Below are positions 35,450 to 48,383 of a stretch of 64,000 bases of DNA, piece after piece. This stretch comes from Datnioides undecimradiatus. Its lineage: Eukaryota > Chordata > Actinopteri > Lobotiformes > Datnioididae. How positions within the stretch are numbered: position 1 is the stretch's first letter; every line of letters starts with the position of its first letter. The translations under genes were made by a program, and so were the position numbers. The notes below the pieces were generated by a model, which was given only the letters and a program-made list of their open reading frames with translations, had not been told where the DNA came from and searched no databases. The DNA is taken from contig WARS01000013.1 of assembly GCA_008933995.1 (NCBI GenBank), positions 9,010,023-9,074,022 on the forward strand. The letters run 5' to 3'.

Positions 35450-37425
35450 CAAAGAAGCCAAACAGCTCACAAAGGCCCAAGTGAAGAAAAAGTTAAAAAA
35501 CATTCTGAGATATCAATGCCTGTTTTCCATACTTGACACTTTCTTCAACTTTGCCCCAAACACATTTCTTTCTGTTCCAAAAAGGTATTGAGATTTGATA
35601 GCAGGCCCAAAGCTTCTTGTGTTGTATTTGTCAGACAGGCAGAAACACATGTTTTTGGTAGACAGACTGCTTACACAAATTGCTAGGTAAACACAGCCAT
35701 CTCACTGTGGGCTGATACTGAGAGCAGTCACATGTCGACACATGCAGGCTCTCTGATCAGGAGAAGGATGATGCTTGTGTCAATATAAAGAGAGTGGAAC
35801 TAGTTTAATGGACAAACTGGACAAACACATCATCAGAGGCAAATTTGCTTTAATTTACTTGTACTGCACGAATGTGACCAGTGTAACAACGTGTACCAGA
35901 GACTTTGTCATGTTGTTTGGCGATTTAGCTCATTATGGCCTTTACTTGAGTGTCTTAAGTGTGTTTGAGAGCTGAATGTTAAGTCAACACTCACTGAACC
36001 CTTTATGGATCACACCACTAAACAGACAGTCTGGAAAAAAAAGCCCTCTCCTTGTTATTGATGGAAAGATGGCAGCGTGTGGTTTTGTTGATAAGTCTGA
36101 AATGAAAAGCTGTCCAAAAGTAAAGAAACACTGATGAGCCACTGTAATCATTCCAGTAAATTATGTCCGGTGTATTTTCCAGAATACAACACAGCAAAAA
36201 TAAAAAGCAAAACATTTCATCCTTTTCCTGCACAGTTCTCTAAAATACTTGAACAGGGCTCATTATCATGAACAACAAATGTACATACAGTGTAGGCTCA
36301 ATATGGACTTATATAACCAGACACAGACAAAACACAACAATAAATGCATTTAAGTAGAAAATAAAAACATTTCAGTATGATAACAATGGCACAGGATAAG
36401 TAATAACTCCTCTTCATAAAATACTATTTAAGGCTTTCATCTGAGAATTGAGACCTCAAATGTGAGCGCTTAATTACAAAGCGGTGGCACACAGATAAAA
36501 AGGATGTGTGGCGCATGTTGGCACTGATGAATTTAAATGACCAGAATGCAAAGAGGCAGCAGAGTAAGCTCCTGATCTAACAATTCAATTCCCTCTTTAA
36601 CACCTGGCTCCACTAAACAGCCATTACTTTGTCACACTGTCTGCCTCTGTTGTTTTCATAATGAGGGTGTGTTTTTATGGCACTTATTAAAAGAAATATG
36701 TTTCGTATACTGCTAATGATGCTACATTAGATAAACTTGTTCAAGTACAAACATCATTGTCCATTTAATTCACCTCACAGACAAAGTTAAAGTCCTTGAA
36801 TGCTGTTTTGCTGCTGTTTTTTTATCATACATTTGACATTATTCACCTTGTTTTTAAAGGTGCTTGAAGGCCCCAAGCAACTGAGAACAAGATACTGGAC
36901 CAAATTAAAGCAGATGAACTAATCTAATATCTGCAAGTACAGCATGTTTTGACATTTTGCCTGACTTCTAATGTGCAACCACAAATAACTAACAGCTATA
37001 CCTGTCCGACATGTAACCATGTCTTCATATTTAGCAAACAGGTATGACCAAATAACCCAAAAATTTGTTTCATACACAAATCCTAATTGAATACTACCAT
37101 AATAAACCATTTTGTGACGTGTTGCTGTGAACAAACTACCACCTTGTCAAGAAAAAATATGATTTGGTCATTTATCCTTTATTTTAAAAAAATTACTTTA
37201 AATAGCATTTTTCTCTGGCCTGGCCCACGTTTGCTCCCTCAGATCAAATAAGTGCAGAACGATTGTGTAAGTGTGATTAAAGTACAAAGACATCACTTGA
37301 CAAAATAATGGAGACACCTTTCAATACTGAAGTCAGAATGGCAACACTGCAAAACTTGTCCTTGAGGAAATATTTATACATTTCAGAAAAACTCTTATTT
37401 GAGTTCAGTGAGAAGAGCAACACAA
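35450..37425. other. Intergenic, no gene seen; possible conserved block
   Basis: The stretch at about 36440-36660 (GCGCTTAATTACAAAGCGG, CCATTACTTTGTCAC) is GC-balanced and could be conserved non-coding DNA. The remainder is AT-rich with no supportable exon. Confidence 0.5.
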
Positions 37426-37429
37426 CAGT

Positions 37430-37800
37430 TAATTGTTTAAGGATAAAGCCAGGAGGTGATTAGCTTAGCACGGTGTAAAGACTGGAAACAGCAAGCCTGG
37501 ATTTGTCAAAAGCTACAAACTCTGCCTACTAGCACCTCTGAGGCTCACTAATTAACATCTTATATCTCATTTGTTTAATCTGTAAACACATTTGAGTCCA
37601 GTATCCAGTTTCAGTACTGCAAAAAAACACGTTATCTTTACACTTCAGTTTTTGTAAAGAGCAAACGAACAAGGTATAAGGAGTGAATTGTTGGTTCTAG
37701 TGGGCAGTATTTGGGCCATGGCCATGGATCTTCTCATATGACCATCAGCAAGAAAGTGAGTGAATGTATTTCCCAATATGTTAAACAGTTTCTTTAAAAG
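37430..37800 (+). repeat. TTAGCTTAGC-family repeat, copy 3
   Basis: Begins with GCCAGGAGGTGATTAGCTTA, GACTGGAAACAGC, AGCACCTCTGAGGCTCAC and ATTAACATCTTATATCTC. It closes with CAGCAAGAAAGTGAGTGAAT and TTTCCCAATATGTTAAAC. It sits just downstream of the tmem88b stop, so it may lie in that gene's 3' UTR. Confidence 0.7.
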
Positions 37801-38031
37801 GCAATATCTAGTTTGATCAAAATCTGTCTGAAACAATGTTGACAACCTGACCATTATAGAGAAACTCAGCATATCTCACTGCGCTATTGTACTGATTACA
37901 TTGTGAGATGTTACTTTCATTTTGCCTACCCGCCTGTATTTCTCTGGTTGATTTTACTCTGATGGTACTTGCTGATTACCCCCTGACTGTTATGTCATAT
38001 CTGACCCTCAGCGTCTCCTGTGTCATCTCAA

Positions 38032-41000
38032 TCAGACCCAGGCGTGGACACCGCCTGCCCAGTCCAGCAGCCGCCCTCGGTACCAGGCCCGCGTGATTGG
38101 CTGAATGAGAAGCAGGAGTCGAAACCTCCGGAGCAGCCCGCAGAATACGGCGGCCGCCACGACCACGAGAGGTGACATCATCACAAAGCCCAGGATGATA
38201 AGGGCGGAGCAGCTGTTGTCGTCAAGGTAACGGCAGATGGCAGAGGAGGCATCAAGGACCTGGGAGGACAAACACAGAGGAGATCATAAGAGTAGACAGA
38301 AGGGCTCCAGAGGATGGGATTGAACATTTTGGCATCGGCAGCTTCTCTTCTGTCAAAAAGCAAATAGGTGGGATTCATCATCGGCCTGGTATGATTAGTG
38401 TGTGCATGTGAGTGTTTGCATCTGCTCAGGGTGCAGAAGAGGGACCATGTGGGTATTGGACTGTGACAGAGTTTCTCCCAGCCTCCCTCTACAGTTCAGA
38501 TAAGAAGTGGCTCCGTCTCTGTGAGTAACCCTCTGAGCTGTCAATCACCTGTGACAGAGGCCAGGCTGAAAGAGATGGAAACTGCAGAAATGATGGCAAA
38601 GAGGCAGGAAAGGAACAAAACAATGAATGGATAAAGAGGGAAAGAGCAAGGGCTGAGATCAGAGTGCACATGAGGTAAAGTCGCACACTGACATCCCTCA
38701 TATATTGAGGTTACACACACACACACGCATACACACACAAACACACACACATAGACAGACACATCAAAAACAAGCGCACACTTTTCTCTGTCAAAATCAG
38801 ACACACTCAGAATGATTTGGTTACGTCTGAAGCCCTTTTTTCTGAACGATTTCCCATTGTAAGCTTTGTCAAAAAGAACTTTGCCTTCTACAAATGTGCC
38901 CTAGCAACAGCCGTGTTTAACACTCACACATGAGCACACACATTCACACACACACACGCACAGGCACACCTCTGTCAAGTGCACACTGTGCTTTCAGCGA
39001 GTACATTTTCCTCCTGGTCCTGCTGTCAGTGTGTCTGTGCACAGCTGGTGCGGGCACCAAATCAGACAGTCTCCTCAGTGGGTCTCCTCTCTCTGTGTTC
39101 AGTCTGTCACCAGAACTCTCTGACTGACATTGTCTGTAATTGTTTGCTCTGAGCTGACATTTGCTCTGGCCTAATTATGATTATAATTTCGTTGCACACA
39201 CACTTTGCATGTTCTGAATTTGTCTGCTCTATCAGACACAGCTGCACATTCAGCAAGGGCCTCTGGCTAAAGGACTCAGTGATTCAAAGGTGGGTTGTAA
39301 TGTTACGACCTGTAAGCCAAGGACAGAGCTGTAGATCTTCACAGCATGATCTGGCTCGATATCGAGACTCACCATATTTCACTGATGATCTATCTGCCAC
39401 CATGTGACTCAGAAAAATAAACAAGCCACACCCTTCTCCTCACCTCATTTACAAGGAAACACTGAAGGGCTCCAACATTTAGTCATTTTCCTTTTTTAGC
39501 TCATTGTTCATAATAGAGACCAGCAAGTACAAACATGAAGAATGTGCTTTTGTTGCAGGTATGTGCATTTAAGTTATGCTGCCAATAAGACTTTGCCCTC
39601 AGGCTTTGATTGTCTCCTCTGAGAGTCCATGTACGAGTGTCAGTTCAATAAGAGATAAACCTCCCACTTCCTGTAACACTAGGGAACCAGGGGGCAGCAG
39701 AAACAGGTTGTAACCACAACACAGACATCTCATCACACCCCGTGGTTACAGAGCATGTTTGTGTACATATGATAAATGTAAATGCAAAATTCACTTTTTC
39801 CATTCCTTTTGATCAATGCCTTTGAAAATATCTTAGCTGCTAAATGCTCCACTTTGTTCACAGCTACCATCTAACTTTGCCTTTTGGTCATTTGCTGCTG
39901 GCAGGTCAAGGCAAGAGTCAGTTGCCCTCAGTCAATTATCTGAAGATTTGTCACTTCAAGCAACACTTTCTTCATCACATCATAATTTGATTTATTGTTT
40001 CTATAAAGACGTTCACAATAGAAGCTTTAATTATCATGATGAATGCAGGAAGTTCTCCACGTCTTCCACATTTTTAACTCCCAGCAGAATCCCAACCTCG
40101 ACTCGATCTAGAGACATTGCAGTAATGTGAAGTGTCTCATAGACTATATGGACAATCACAAGGTTGTTATGTACACACCTAAGCATGGTGATGAGTTGTT
40201 TGGATTGCCAAGAGCAAAATGTTATATTTTACAGGCTAATTTTGTGCAGCTGTAGGGACTCTAAGTTTTTTCAATTTTTCTGAATGGTATAATTTTAATA
40301 CACTTTGGATCTTGGATTTGGTTCTAGTACAATCACTCACACGGTGTATTTTGTATGTTTGCCTCCTATAAATCAGATCACTGGAAAGATGGTCGCTCCA
40401 GTGGATTCCATTTGCACACAAAATGGTTAGTATTTGTGTTTAATCTGCATGATAAAAGGTGGTTCACTCTGTCTACCTGACATCACATTTGCAGCAAAGC
40501 CAGTGAGCGGGAACCCTATTAGATAAAACAGACATGACAAATCTTTGGTAGTGTAATTTGTGGCACAAAAAGTAATTGCCAAACATTACACATCTTATTG
40601 CACAAATCAGATATTCCAAATCTATATCCTATTATTTCACCTTGTGATAATACTGTAGGTGCTCATTGTAATTCCTAGTAAACAGTTTCCTGTCTCTGAT
40701 ATTATAGTCATCACCCTGTGCTGGTGAATCAGTGTCCACCCCAGCCCAGGTTCTTTATCACACTAATCATTCAGAGGGGCTTGATTAGTTCAGATTAAAA
40801 CCTGAAATATGAATGGTAAATTATACCAGCCCTCAACTTGAATAACAGTAAACATTTTTTCTTAGCTTGATCTTTTTACAGTGGGAATAAACAAAGATTA
40901 ATATCCTTTAACAGGATGCTCCAGCACTGCTAACAACTCACCCTGGAATGGCAGAGGAAACCAACGTACAGCAGCAGCATTGCAGGCAGCAGCACAGCAG

Positions 41001-41235
41001 AGAAGACCACAGCCAGGAGCAGAGCACTGGCTAAGATGACACACAGGTTCCAGAGGATGAGACCTGCACCGCAGGCTACGCAGCCGCACCTGCCCCTGCG
41101 GCTACCCCATGCGCTGCCCCCACTGTGGGCCATGGGAGGGGGCAGCATCTTCACTCCCTCCCCAATCCAGAACTCCTCTTCTTTTTCCTCCTCACCTGAA
41201 CCGCCATCGTCCAGGTCCACATCCATACCACACAT
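38032..41235 (-). CDS. tmem88b: Transmembrane protein 88B, 173 aa, two coding exons
   Basis: Coding exons on the minus strand are 40942-41235 (98 codons) and 38032-38259 (75 codons plus stop), joined in phase 0 by a GTGAGT donor and a CTCCCAG acceptor. The N-terminus (1-55) is cytosolic-looking, with an acidic run at 15-21 and a basic RRGR at 46-49. A long hydrophobic segment spans about 56-95 and a second spans about 115-141. RRFR follows, and the protein ends HAWV. TMEM88-family proteins are small two-pass membrane proteins. The TMEM88 paralogue binds the Dishevelled PDZ domain through a C-terminal VWV and damps Wnt signalling; the AWV terminus here fits that class by inference. An acceptor lies one base upstream of the ATG, so a non-coding first exon is needed. 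The next gene on this strand is vwa1, as in human 1p36.33. Confidence 0.92.
38260..40941 (-). other. tmem88b: tmem88b intron
   Basis: A single coding intron of about 2.7 kb with an interrupted (CA)n tract near its 3' end. The plus frames at 38930-39127 and 39177-39407 and the minus frames at 38489-38804 have no recognised content. Confidence 0.85.
38712..38751. repeat. Interrupted (CA)n microsatellite
   Basis: CA units with GCATA and AA interruptions. A related short CA-rich stretch lies at 38937-38968. Confidence 0.9.
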
Positions 41236-42159
41236 CCTGAGACAGAAGGAGAGAGCAGAGCCTGTTTGGAGCCACTTTGTTCAGGTGCAAATTGTTAATG
41301 TTTTTAGTTTACAAATTGCAAAAGAGGGCTTACAGTTGTAAAAGGATGTACTGCTACTGTGGACTTACTGTGTGCTTTTAGAAAGCTTAAAATTAATCGA
41401 TGTTCCTATTTAAATAGTTTATATTGCAAAAATCTGTATAAAATTTGTGTATATATTTGCACGTTTGACACAGCACTCTCCATGGCTTGCAATTACTTTA
41501 AAACACACCTAAATATTTAATTTACAGGCTGGATACAGTTTGAGTCAGCTGCATCATTGAATTTTAAAACCTTTAATAAGAGTGGTGAACGCACAGAGCA
41601 AGCCCTGTCCCCTCACTGCCCATTTATCCAGACAGCCATTTACTCATTAGGCTATGTAAATGAGGATCCTATAGCTTTGACTTTACACACACAGTACACG
41701 CACACGTTGGCTTCCTGATCGATGTCATCGATCGGGGCTTTGTCACTACAGCTCGGACTGTGTGCCAATACGATCCATTTTAAACGGATCAGTCCGAAAC
41801 CTTTTAACCTGGAGAACCTGCCGAATCTTCTGCTGAGCTGCAGACACAAACCAGGACAGTTCAGCTTCACACCGGACGAGAACCGGGCAAATGTTCTGCT
41901 CCCCTCAGCGCAGTTTCACCACAGCCTTATGATCGCAATCTTTTTTTTCCTTTTTTTTTTTTTGCTTTGTTTCTTTGTGAGATGACCTGTTATTTTCCTG
42001 TTACTTGATAAAATGCATATGTTCTATATGTATTGTAACTTTAGGACTGGTTACTCTTTCCGTCTGGAAACTATTAAAACATGGTGTCAATAACGCTAAT
42101 GCATGTAACAGAGTAACACTACACACCCTTTAATGAAGCAATGAAGCATCCATAGACAT

Positions 42160-42580
42160 CACGCTGTATATGAGAATTTCGTTGCCTACCTCCAAGTACA
42201 AATCTCGTTAGTCTCCCGGGTCCGTATGTTGAATTCTTCTTCCGGTGATCGTCCCGGAGCTCTGAACTTTACCACTGAATAGAAGGAATAATTCTTTGTT
42301 TGAACAGCGGCGGAGAAAAGCACCTGTAAGTTGAACCCTGTGCTGCTGTGGTGGTGATGCTGCTGATGCTTTGGCGAGTACCCTCGTGCGTCTGTGGGAG
42401 CGAGCTGCTCCGGGCCGCGCGCACTACCATTAACAGCGCGCTCACGCGCTCACACCGTCAGGTACAGTATTTGCTTAAACTGTTTACACTACCTATTTGA
42501 AATTGTTGAAATTGTTTTGGTTGGATTGTATTATGGGAGCAGATGTGAACGCCTCTCCGCAGCCCCCCCGGCTTCATTTA
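42160..42580. promoter_or_regulatory. CpG-rich, possibly bidirectional promoter
   Basis: Contains CCCGGG, CCGGGCCGCGCGCAC, CAGCGCGCTCACGCGC and many other CpGs, in contrast to the AT-rich flanks. Besides the minus-strand tmem88b donor, there are plus-strand donors GCACCT/GTAAGT near 42328 and GTCAG/GTACAG near 42461. These would suit a divergent non-coding transcript. The plus frame at 42394-42732 has no recognised protein similarity. Confidence 0.45.
42190..42310 (-). other. tmem88b: Probable untranslated first exon of tmem88b
   Basis: On the minus strand a good donor (TTGGAG then GTAGGC) ends an exon at 42190, inside a CpG-containing stretch. It matches the acceptor at 41237, directly before the tmem88b ATG. 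The upper boundary is arbitrary. This is inference from splice-site pairing and position. Confidence 0.45.
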
Positions 42581-42907
42581 CTTTTGGATTATGTGTCTGT
42601 TTTGTTTTAACTGGAGTGACTTTTTATTTGCCACGATTAAGAAAACTTTCATCAAGTTATCAACCAATTCCTCAACTTCATAAACAGTTATTAAGAATTC
42701 ACAACTGCAAATCTGATGGATTTTGTGGTTAAAATAAAAAAAAACCTTTAATGAATTACAAACACTTTTGCTTCACTGCAGACTTGACAGCTGATTAAAA
42801 AAATGAGAAACCAATTACATATTAATGGATTACAGACATTTACAAATGCATTGTTGCAGAATAGATAAACACCAATAAAATGATTTTGAAACCTGGTAAC
42901 CGAAAAG

Positions 42908-42954
<47 letters not shown>

Positions 42955-45840
42955 AGTGTTTAATGACTGATAAATCCTGCTCAAGCTACAATGTTTATAC
43001 TCTTTATAAGGTGCGCTTCATCAGAGTCTATCTTTAAGATTTATTTGAGAAGTTCTCAAGTTTAAAAAAAAGAAAATATTGGATAAAATGGGAAAGTACT
43101 TTAAAACACTCTTGGTAATGGGCAGCTTGTTAACACATCAAGTTCCTGTTGTGGTCTGCACAATGTAGCGTCACTGCTGGGGGTGTCGGAGGTGCAACAG
43201 ACTTGAAAATGTAAAAAAAGAAAAAGAAAAAAGATTGATCCTTGTTTTAAGTTAAGTAACAATTAGATTTTTAGATTGGAGTCAACTGGATAGAGTAGTA
43301 CATCTGTCTAGTTTGATAGTAATTTAAAATAAGCCACAGTATATCATTACAAAAGCTGCCTGTAGCATAATGATCAGTTCATTTGTTATCTGTCCAATCA
43401 AGTGACCTTTGCTGAGGTTTGCATAAGTAAATGCATTTCACCTTAGTTGGATAATGGAATAAAAGCTCAGTAAAATGAGATTAGGATGCACTTAAACTGA
43501 TAACAAGACACATATACTGCCAATAATGCACATCTGTAACGCTGCCACAGATTAGATTGTATCATAGAACGAAAGACTGTCTCAGAAAACACATAATATA
43601 CGAGAGAAATGGGAAATGCTTTGTACCCGTGGAAAGACAATAAATCAGTCTCTGTGAGAACAAAACAGCTAAAAAGTTTAAAGGGAGAAAAACTAAATCA
43701 GAGCTTCATAAACATGTTAATATACAACAACAACCTGTGATATGTTCAGAAAATTTCCCAGCATTTCCCCATCCACAGCCCTCCTTTCACCAATCTCAGA
43801 GCAGCTGTGTGGCTTGGAGATAAGGGGATGATCGATTTGTTTTGCAGCACAGACAGACAGTCAACCTTTCGCTGCTCAAATTTAATTACACAGAACAAGA
43901 GAAAAAAGATGGGAGGATATGGGACAGAGCTGATGAGAAATGGAAGAAAAGATACTGCTCAGACGAAGCAGTAGAGATGAGGGAATGATTGATGAAGGAG
44001 AAGAGAGATACTGTAGAGATTCTGGGGCAGGAGATGATGTTGCTTGGTCTGTTCAGGCTTTGAGGAGTTGTAAAGTAAGTTACAAGGCTTACAGTAAATA
44101 TAACCTGTCCAGACTCTACCTGTAACATCTGCTGACACCTGCTGGCCTGTCAGTGAACCTCTTCAACTAAATCGCGCTCAGACAGTATATTTTTTGGCAG
44201 CCTGAGAGATGTCATCCAGCTTTTCTTTATTAACTGAGCTCTGTTTGTTTTGTGTCAAGTCTCGTTTACACAGCCGAGCAGACTATGAGCTAAACATCCT
44301 CTCTTCCCCGTCAAGTCTTGTGCAGCAACTTCTGTCTCGATCTGCCTAGAAATCATGCACAAGGTCACTTACCATCCATTTACCGAACAGCATCCTGGCA
44401 GTTGCCATGGTAATTTATCTTAGTCCAGTGGCATTTCAGGTCAAGAAAAGACACATGAACACCACCCCTGAACCCTGCTAAAAGGAGATCATCCATCTCT
44501 CTGTCCATCTGGTATAAATAAAAGTAGAAGGTAATAATTTCAACCATTTCATGGCCTGTGTTGTGAGGAAACTATGCAAATAGGTGATTACCTTTTGTAC
44601 TCATGTCAGTATTACACAAGCAATGTATTAAGACAGGCCAACTTGAAGAACACGTCTGTTTTTTGTTCTCAGAAAATTTCTAATGGTGTTCCTGGAGAAA
44701 GTTATGTAATATACCACTGAAAATAAAAAAAATTTTGGAACAAAGTTCTTGTTTTCCAAGAAAACCCAAGAATATTTTATATTTATTTTTCACTCATTAT
44801 TGAACCTGCACTTCACTTAATACAGGACTCTCTGGGTTAATGTTATGGCTTAACTGAAATTATTGCATATTTTGCACGGAATACATTTAGACTCTATGGC
44901 CCATAAAAGGTATAAAAAGTTTTACTAAGATCATTTCATTATGTGTAAAATTATGTTTACTTTATTTAAAAAAACATAAAAAGGAAAAGTCCTAACTTTT
45001 ATTATTTTCTTGTAGAAAGAAATACATAGTGCCAGCCTTCTATTTAGTGCAGATTATTATCCCATTTTAAACCTCAGTTAAATGAACTGTATCTCATAAA
45101 TGCTTCCACTGGACCTCTGCAGTGTGTTTTTCCACTTTAACTCAGTATTGCACCTATGAGGATTGCTTTATATGTCCCTTATTGGCTGCTGTGAACATTT
45201 CTCTTCATAGTGTCTGTAAAGGGATTTCTCCGACTCCAGTGTTTGAGAGCGGAGACAAATTCACAAAAAATGAAGCAGATGTACTTTCTGAAGTCACAGT
45301 CTTTGGAGTGAAATATTTGCTCGTCATTGTCTCTCCTTACAGTAAGATGCCCACTTGATATTACTTAAAAATGCATTTTTTTAAAGTCCTGAACAACATG
45401 GATAAACAACTGAAAATATCTGGTTAAAACTAACCCTGTGGTCTTCCATCACAGCATCCCATTAAACTCTCTGGCACTGACAGATGAGATTCAGGCCAGT
45501 GAAGCAGCAAACAGCGGGGGCCCATCCCATCATGCCGCTCTTCTTCTGTGCTCCAGAAAGTGGCTCCAACTTCTGTGAAATGTTTGTCTATGACTGGAGT
45601 ATTGTTGATCAAAGAAAACAAAACCATGTGCCATGGCTCAAACCCACACAGCGACCACAAGAAAATAAAGGCTCAACCTCATTTTTAGAAAAAGTGAAAG
45701 GAAGCTGTGGGTATTTCTTTTGGTTCAACACAAAGACACTTTCTCCAACACCATGTCCGCTGATGCTCACTGTGGACAGGACAGAGCTAACCACCACTTT
45801 TATGAGTACAACCAAAAAAAAGGACATTTACCACAACAAT
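42580..45840. other. Intergenic between nbl1 3' end and tmem88b promoter
   Basis: AT-rich sequence with a (TTG)n tract and no supportable gene. Frames up to 87 residues occur but overlap on both strands and are unrelated to known families as far as I can tell. Confidence 0.6.
42907..42954. repeat. (TTG)n trinucleotide repeat
   Basis: Sixteen GTT/TTG units. The minus-strand polyasparagine frame over it is an artefact. Confidence 0.97.
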
Positions 45841-45844
45841 AGAA

Positions 45845-45850
45845 TTTATT
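45845..45850 (-). promoter_or_regulatory. nbl1: Candidate nbl1 poly(A) signal
   Basis: AATAAA on the minus strand, about 350 bases past the nbl1 stop codon. It is the first canonical hexamer I found downstream of that stop. Confidence 0.5.
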
Positions 45851-46017
45851 GCATTAAAAAGCAGATTAAAAGCAATGAGACTACAGCTTATTAACAGACT
45901 ATAGTCATGTCTGGACTCACACACGCATGTTTAATCAGCAAACAAAAAGAGTGCATACGCTGGTGTAGTTGTACGAGTTTATATACAGTAGAGTGTAATC
46001 TGATAGCATGGCTTTGT

Positions 46018-46049
46018 GAGTGTGTGTGTGTGCGTGTGTGTGTGTGTGC
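46018..46049. repeat. nbl1: (TG)n microsatellite
   Basis: A TG tract with one CG interruption, in the nbl1 3' UTR. Confidence 0.95.
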
Positions 46050-46195
46050 TTTTGGAGAAACATTTTAACACAATGTGAAGCCATATTTTCAAAGTGCCTT
46101 TACAATACTACAAAAGGTACAAAAGATGCGGTGTGGAGGAAAGTAGAAAGGGCGGGAGACATGAGACATGTGACAACACCACCCACACGTTGCCC

Positions 46196-48325
46196 CTACC
46201 CTCCGTCTGATGTGTGTGGCAGTGTGTGATGGTCTGATGTGTGTGGGTGAGCATGCTTGTTAGAGTGCGTGTCTGATGGGGGCAGAGGGTGAGACTGTGC
46301 GCTGCTGAGGGTGTCGGATAAAGATGGGGTGTCCAGGACGTTGTCTGCTGGATACAGCTGCATCACTGCCCCCTCCTGGGCACCTTCCTTACTGCAGGAC
46401 TGGCAGCTACAGTGAAAGATCCTCTCCACCAGCTTATCCACATGGGGGGACTCCTCACTGCCTGGGCACTCCAGAGTCACCTGTTCACACATACACACAC
46501 ACACAAACCACGTATACTCTCAGTGATCCTGTGCACACCTGCACTTTGACATTTGACATAACAAGCTTTATTCTTTTTATTTTTATATTTTTGGCTTGAT
46601 CTGCCACTGATTGTTTAATATACTGCCATCCATTGGATGTTTGTGTGTGTGCGTGTGTGTGTGTGTGTGCCCATGTGCCATCAAATTCAAACTCCATCAA
46701 ACTCCTTGGTGTTGTGTTTTTGCTTTGTTTAAAGTCAGCTGTATTTTCATGCCAAGAAGCTGATAGCATCTTTATTGTACTGCATTGTCCACAGAATAAG
46801 GACACACTGACAAAAATGCATAAACACATATATAAACCAACTGTAAATCCAAGCATTGTCGCGCCTGGACCTCACACAACTTCCCCTCACTGTTAACATT
46901 ACCCTCTAAAAATGATCATTCAGCTGTTTTATCCAGATCCACCACAAGTACCAGACCAGCCGTATCCTCTTTCATGAGAGCTGACTTTGTTTTGTCTCAA
47001 ACTGAATTTTGCCTCAAAGTCCTGCAACAACAATCACAAGCACAGGCATAAACATCCATTTGCAGATAATTAGAAGTAAGGTGAGAGCGTAACTGTACTT
47101 TCTCCAGTATTTCTCGTGCAGCAAAAGTAGTAAGAAAATTAATGGCTCTATCAGGTAACAGCAGTGCACGACAAAAGATACAATATTTTCCACTGAAACA
47201 TGAGGCGACCTCACCTGTGGTCCCACCCGCCTAGCCTACCTGGCACCTTTCCAAACTACGTACACCTCACTACAAAGCCTTTGTTGTCGCAAGACTGGAT
47301 TCCTTCTGGCTAAGAGGGACAATGAACTTCAGAGGAATATAAAACACAGGCTTAAGGCTCACAGGGGGCCGCAGAAATTGTGACAGAAATCCATTCATGC
47401 TCCGTCTGCTCTGTGTTCACCAATAAGACCTGTGGTTTGTGTGCAAGTTGGCAAGTCAGTATGTCAGGTGTGTGTGCTTGCTACATGAGCTAATGTGCAA
47501 TAACTCTTACCACTTCCCACTGTGTCTGGGCAGGCATGCAGGAGTCACAGTGCACCAGAGACTCAGTCGACTGTGGGAACGTGTTGGGGACACTGTAACT
47601 GAAACACTGGCCCAGACAAGCTCTGCGAGGGGGACAAAGTGCATTATTTTCACTGTGCCTTCACACACGACAGGCTTGAATTCAACCACACAGCTTTCTG
47701 CCGCTGGAAAAAAGAGCTATGGATGTCTGGTAGCAAAAGGCCAAACACACAACCACTAAATAGAGAGGTTTATAAGTCAGTCATAAGTCTGGTTATAAAT
47801 GTGAATCATGATTAAGTTAATTCATTTTAATCAATTAATTAACTTTAAACATGGGGAAAGAGATCAGTATTTCCTGAGTGACATTTACTAGGATTAACCC
47901 AACTGTATTAATTTAATTAAGTCTGGAAGGCAGCATATAATGTGTTTTTAAGGGCCACAGTAAATACTCACTACAGCAACAAATCAGCAACAATAGTGAG
48001 CAAATAAATACACTATGCACTGTCAGTATTGTTCGCTAAGCTGCTTTAGTTGTGTTGTTTCTGTATAGCTTTTGTGTAAAATTATAAAAAAAACAACACT
48101 TTTTTTTCATTTTTATATTTAAACGTGATTGGTAAAGTCGGAAAGTATTGAGAGACTAACACTTTAATGGTTTTGGTTCTTTTCATGGGATTTGTTGACA
48201 ATAAGAAACATGTGAATTTCACTAGTTCTATCCTTAAGAAAATCAATGCCTGTGATTTTCCTGCAAATCTAGGAGCATTTTAAATTAAATCTGCCACTGA
48301 TTAATGTTAATATGAAGACAGCTTG

Positions 48326-48383
<58 letters not shown>

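Noticed and set aside
42394-42732. Plus frame of 112 residues starting in the CpG-rich promoter
   Set aside because: Composition explained by GC-rich promoter DNA; crosses a good splice donor and has no recognised similarity.
42748-42984. Minus frame with a polyasparagine run
   Set aside because: Translation of the (TTG)n repeat; no other coding sign.
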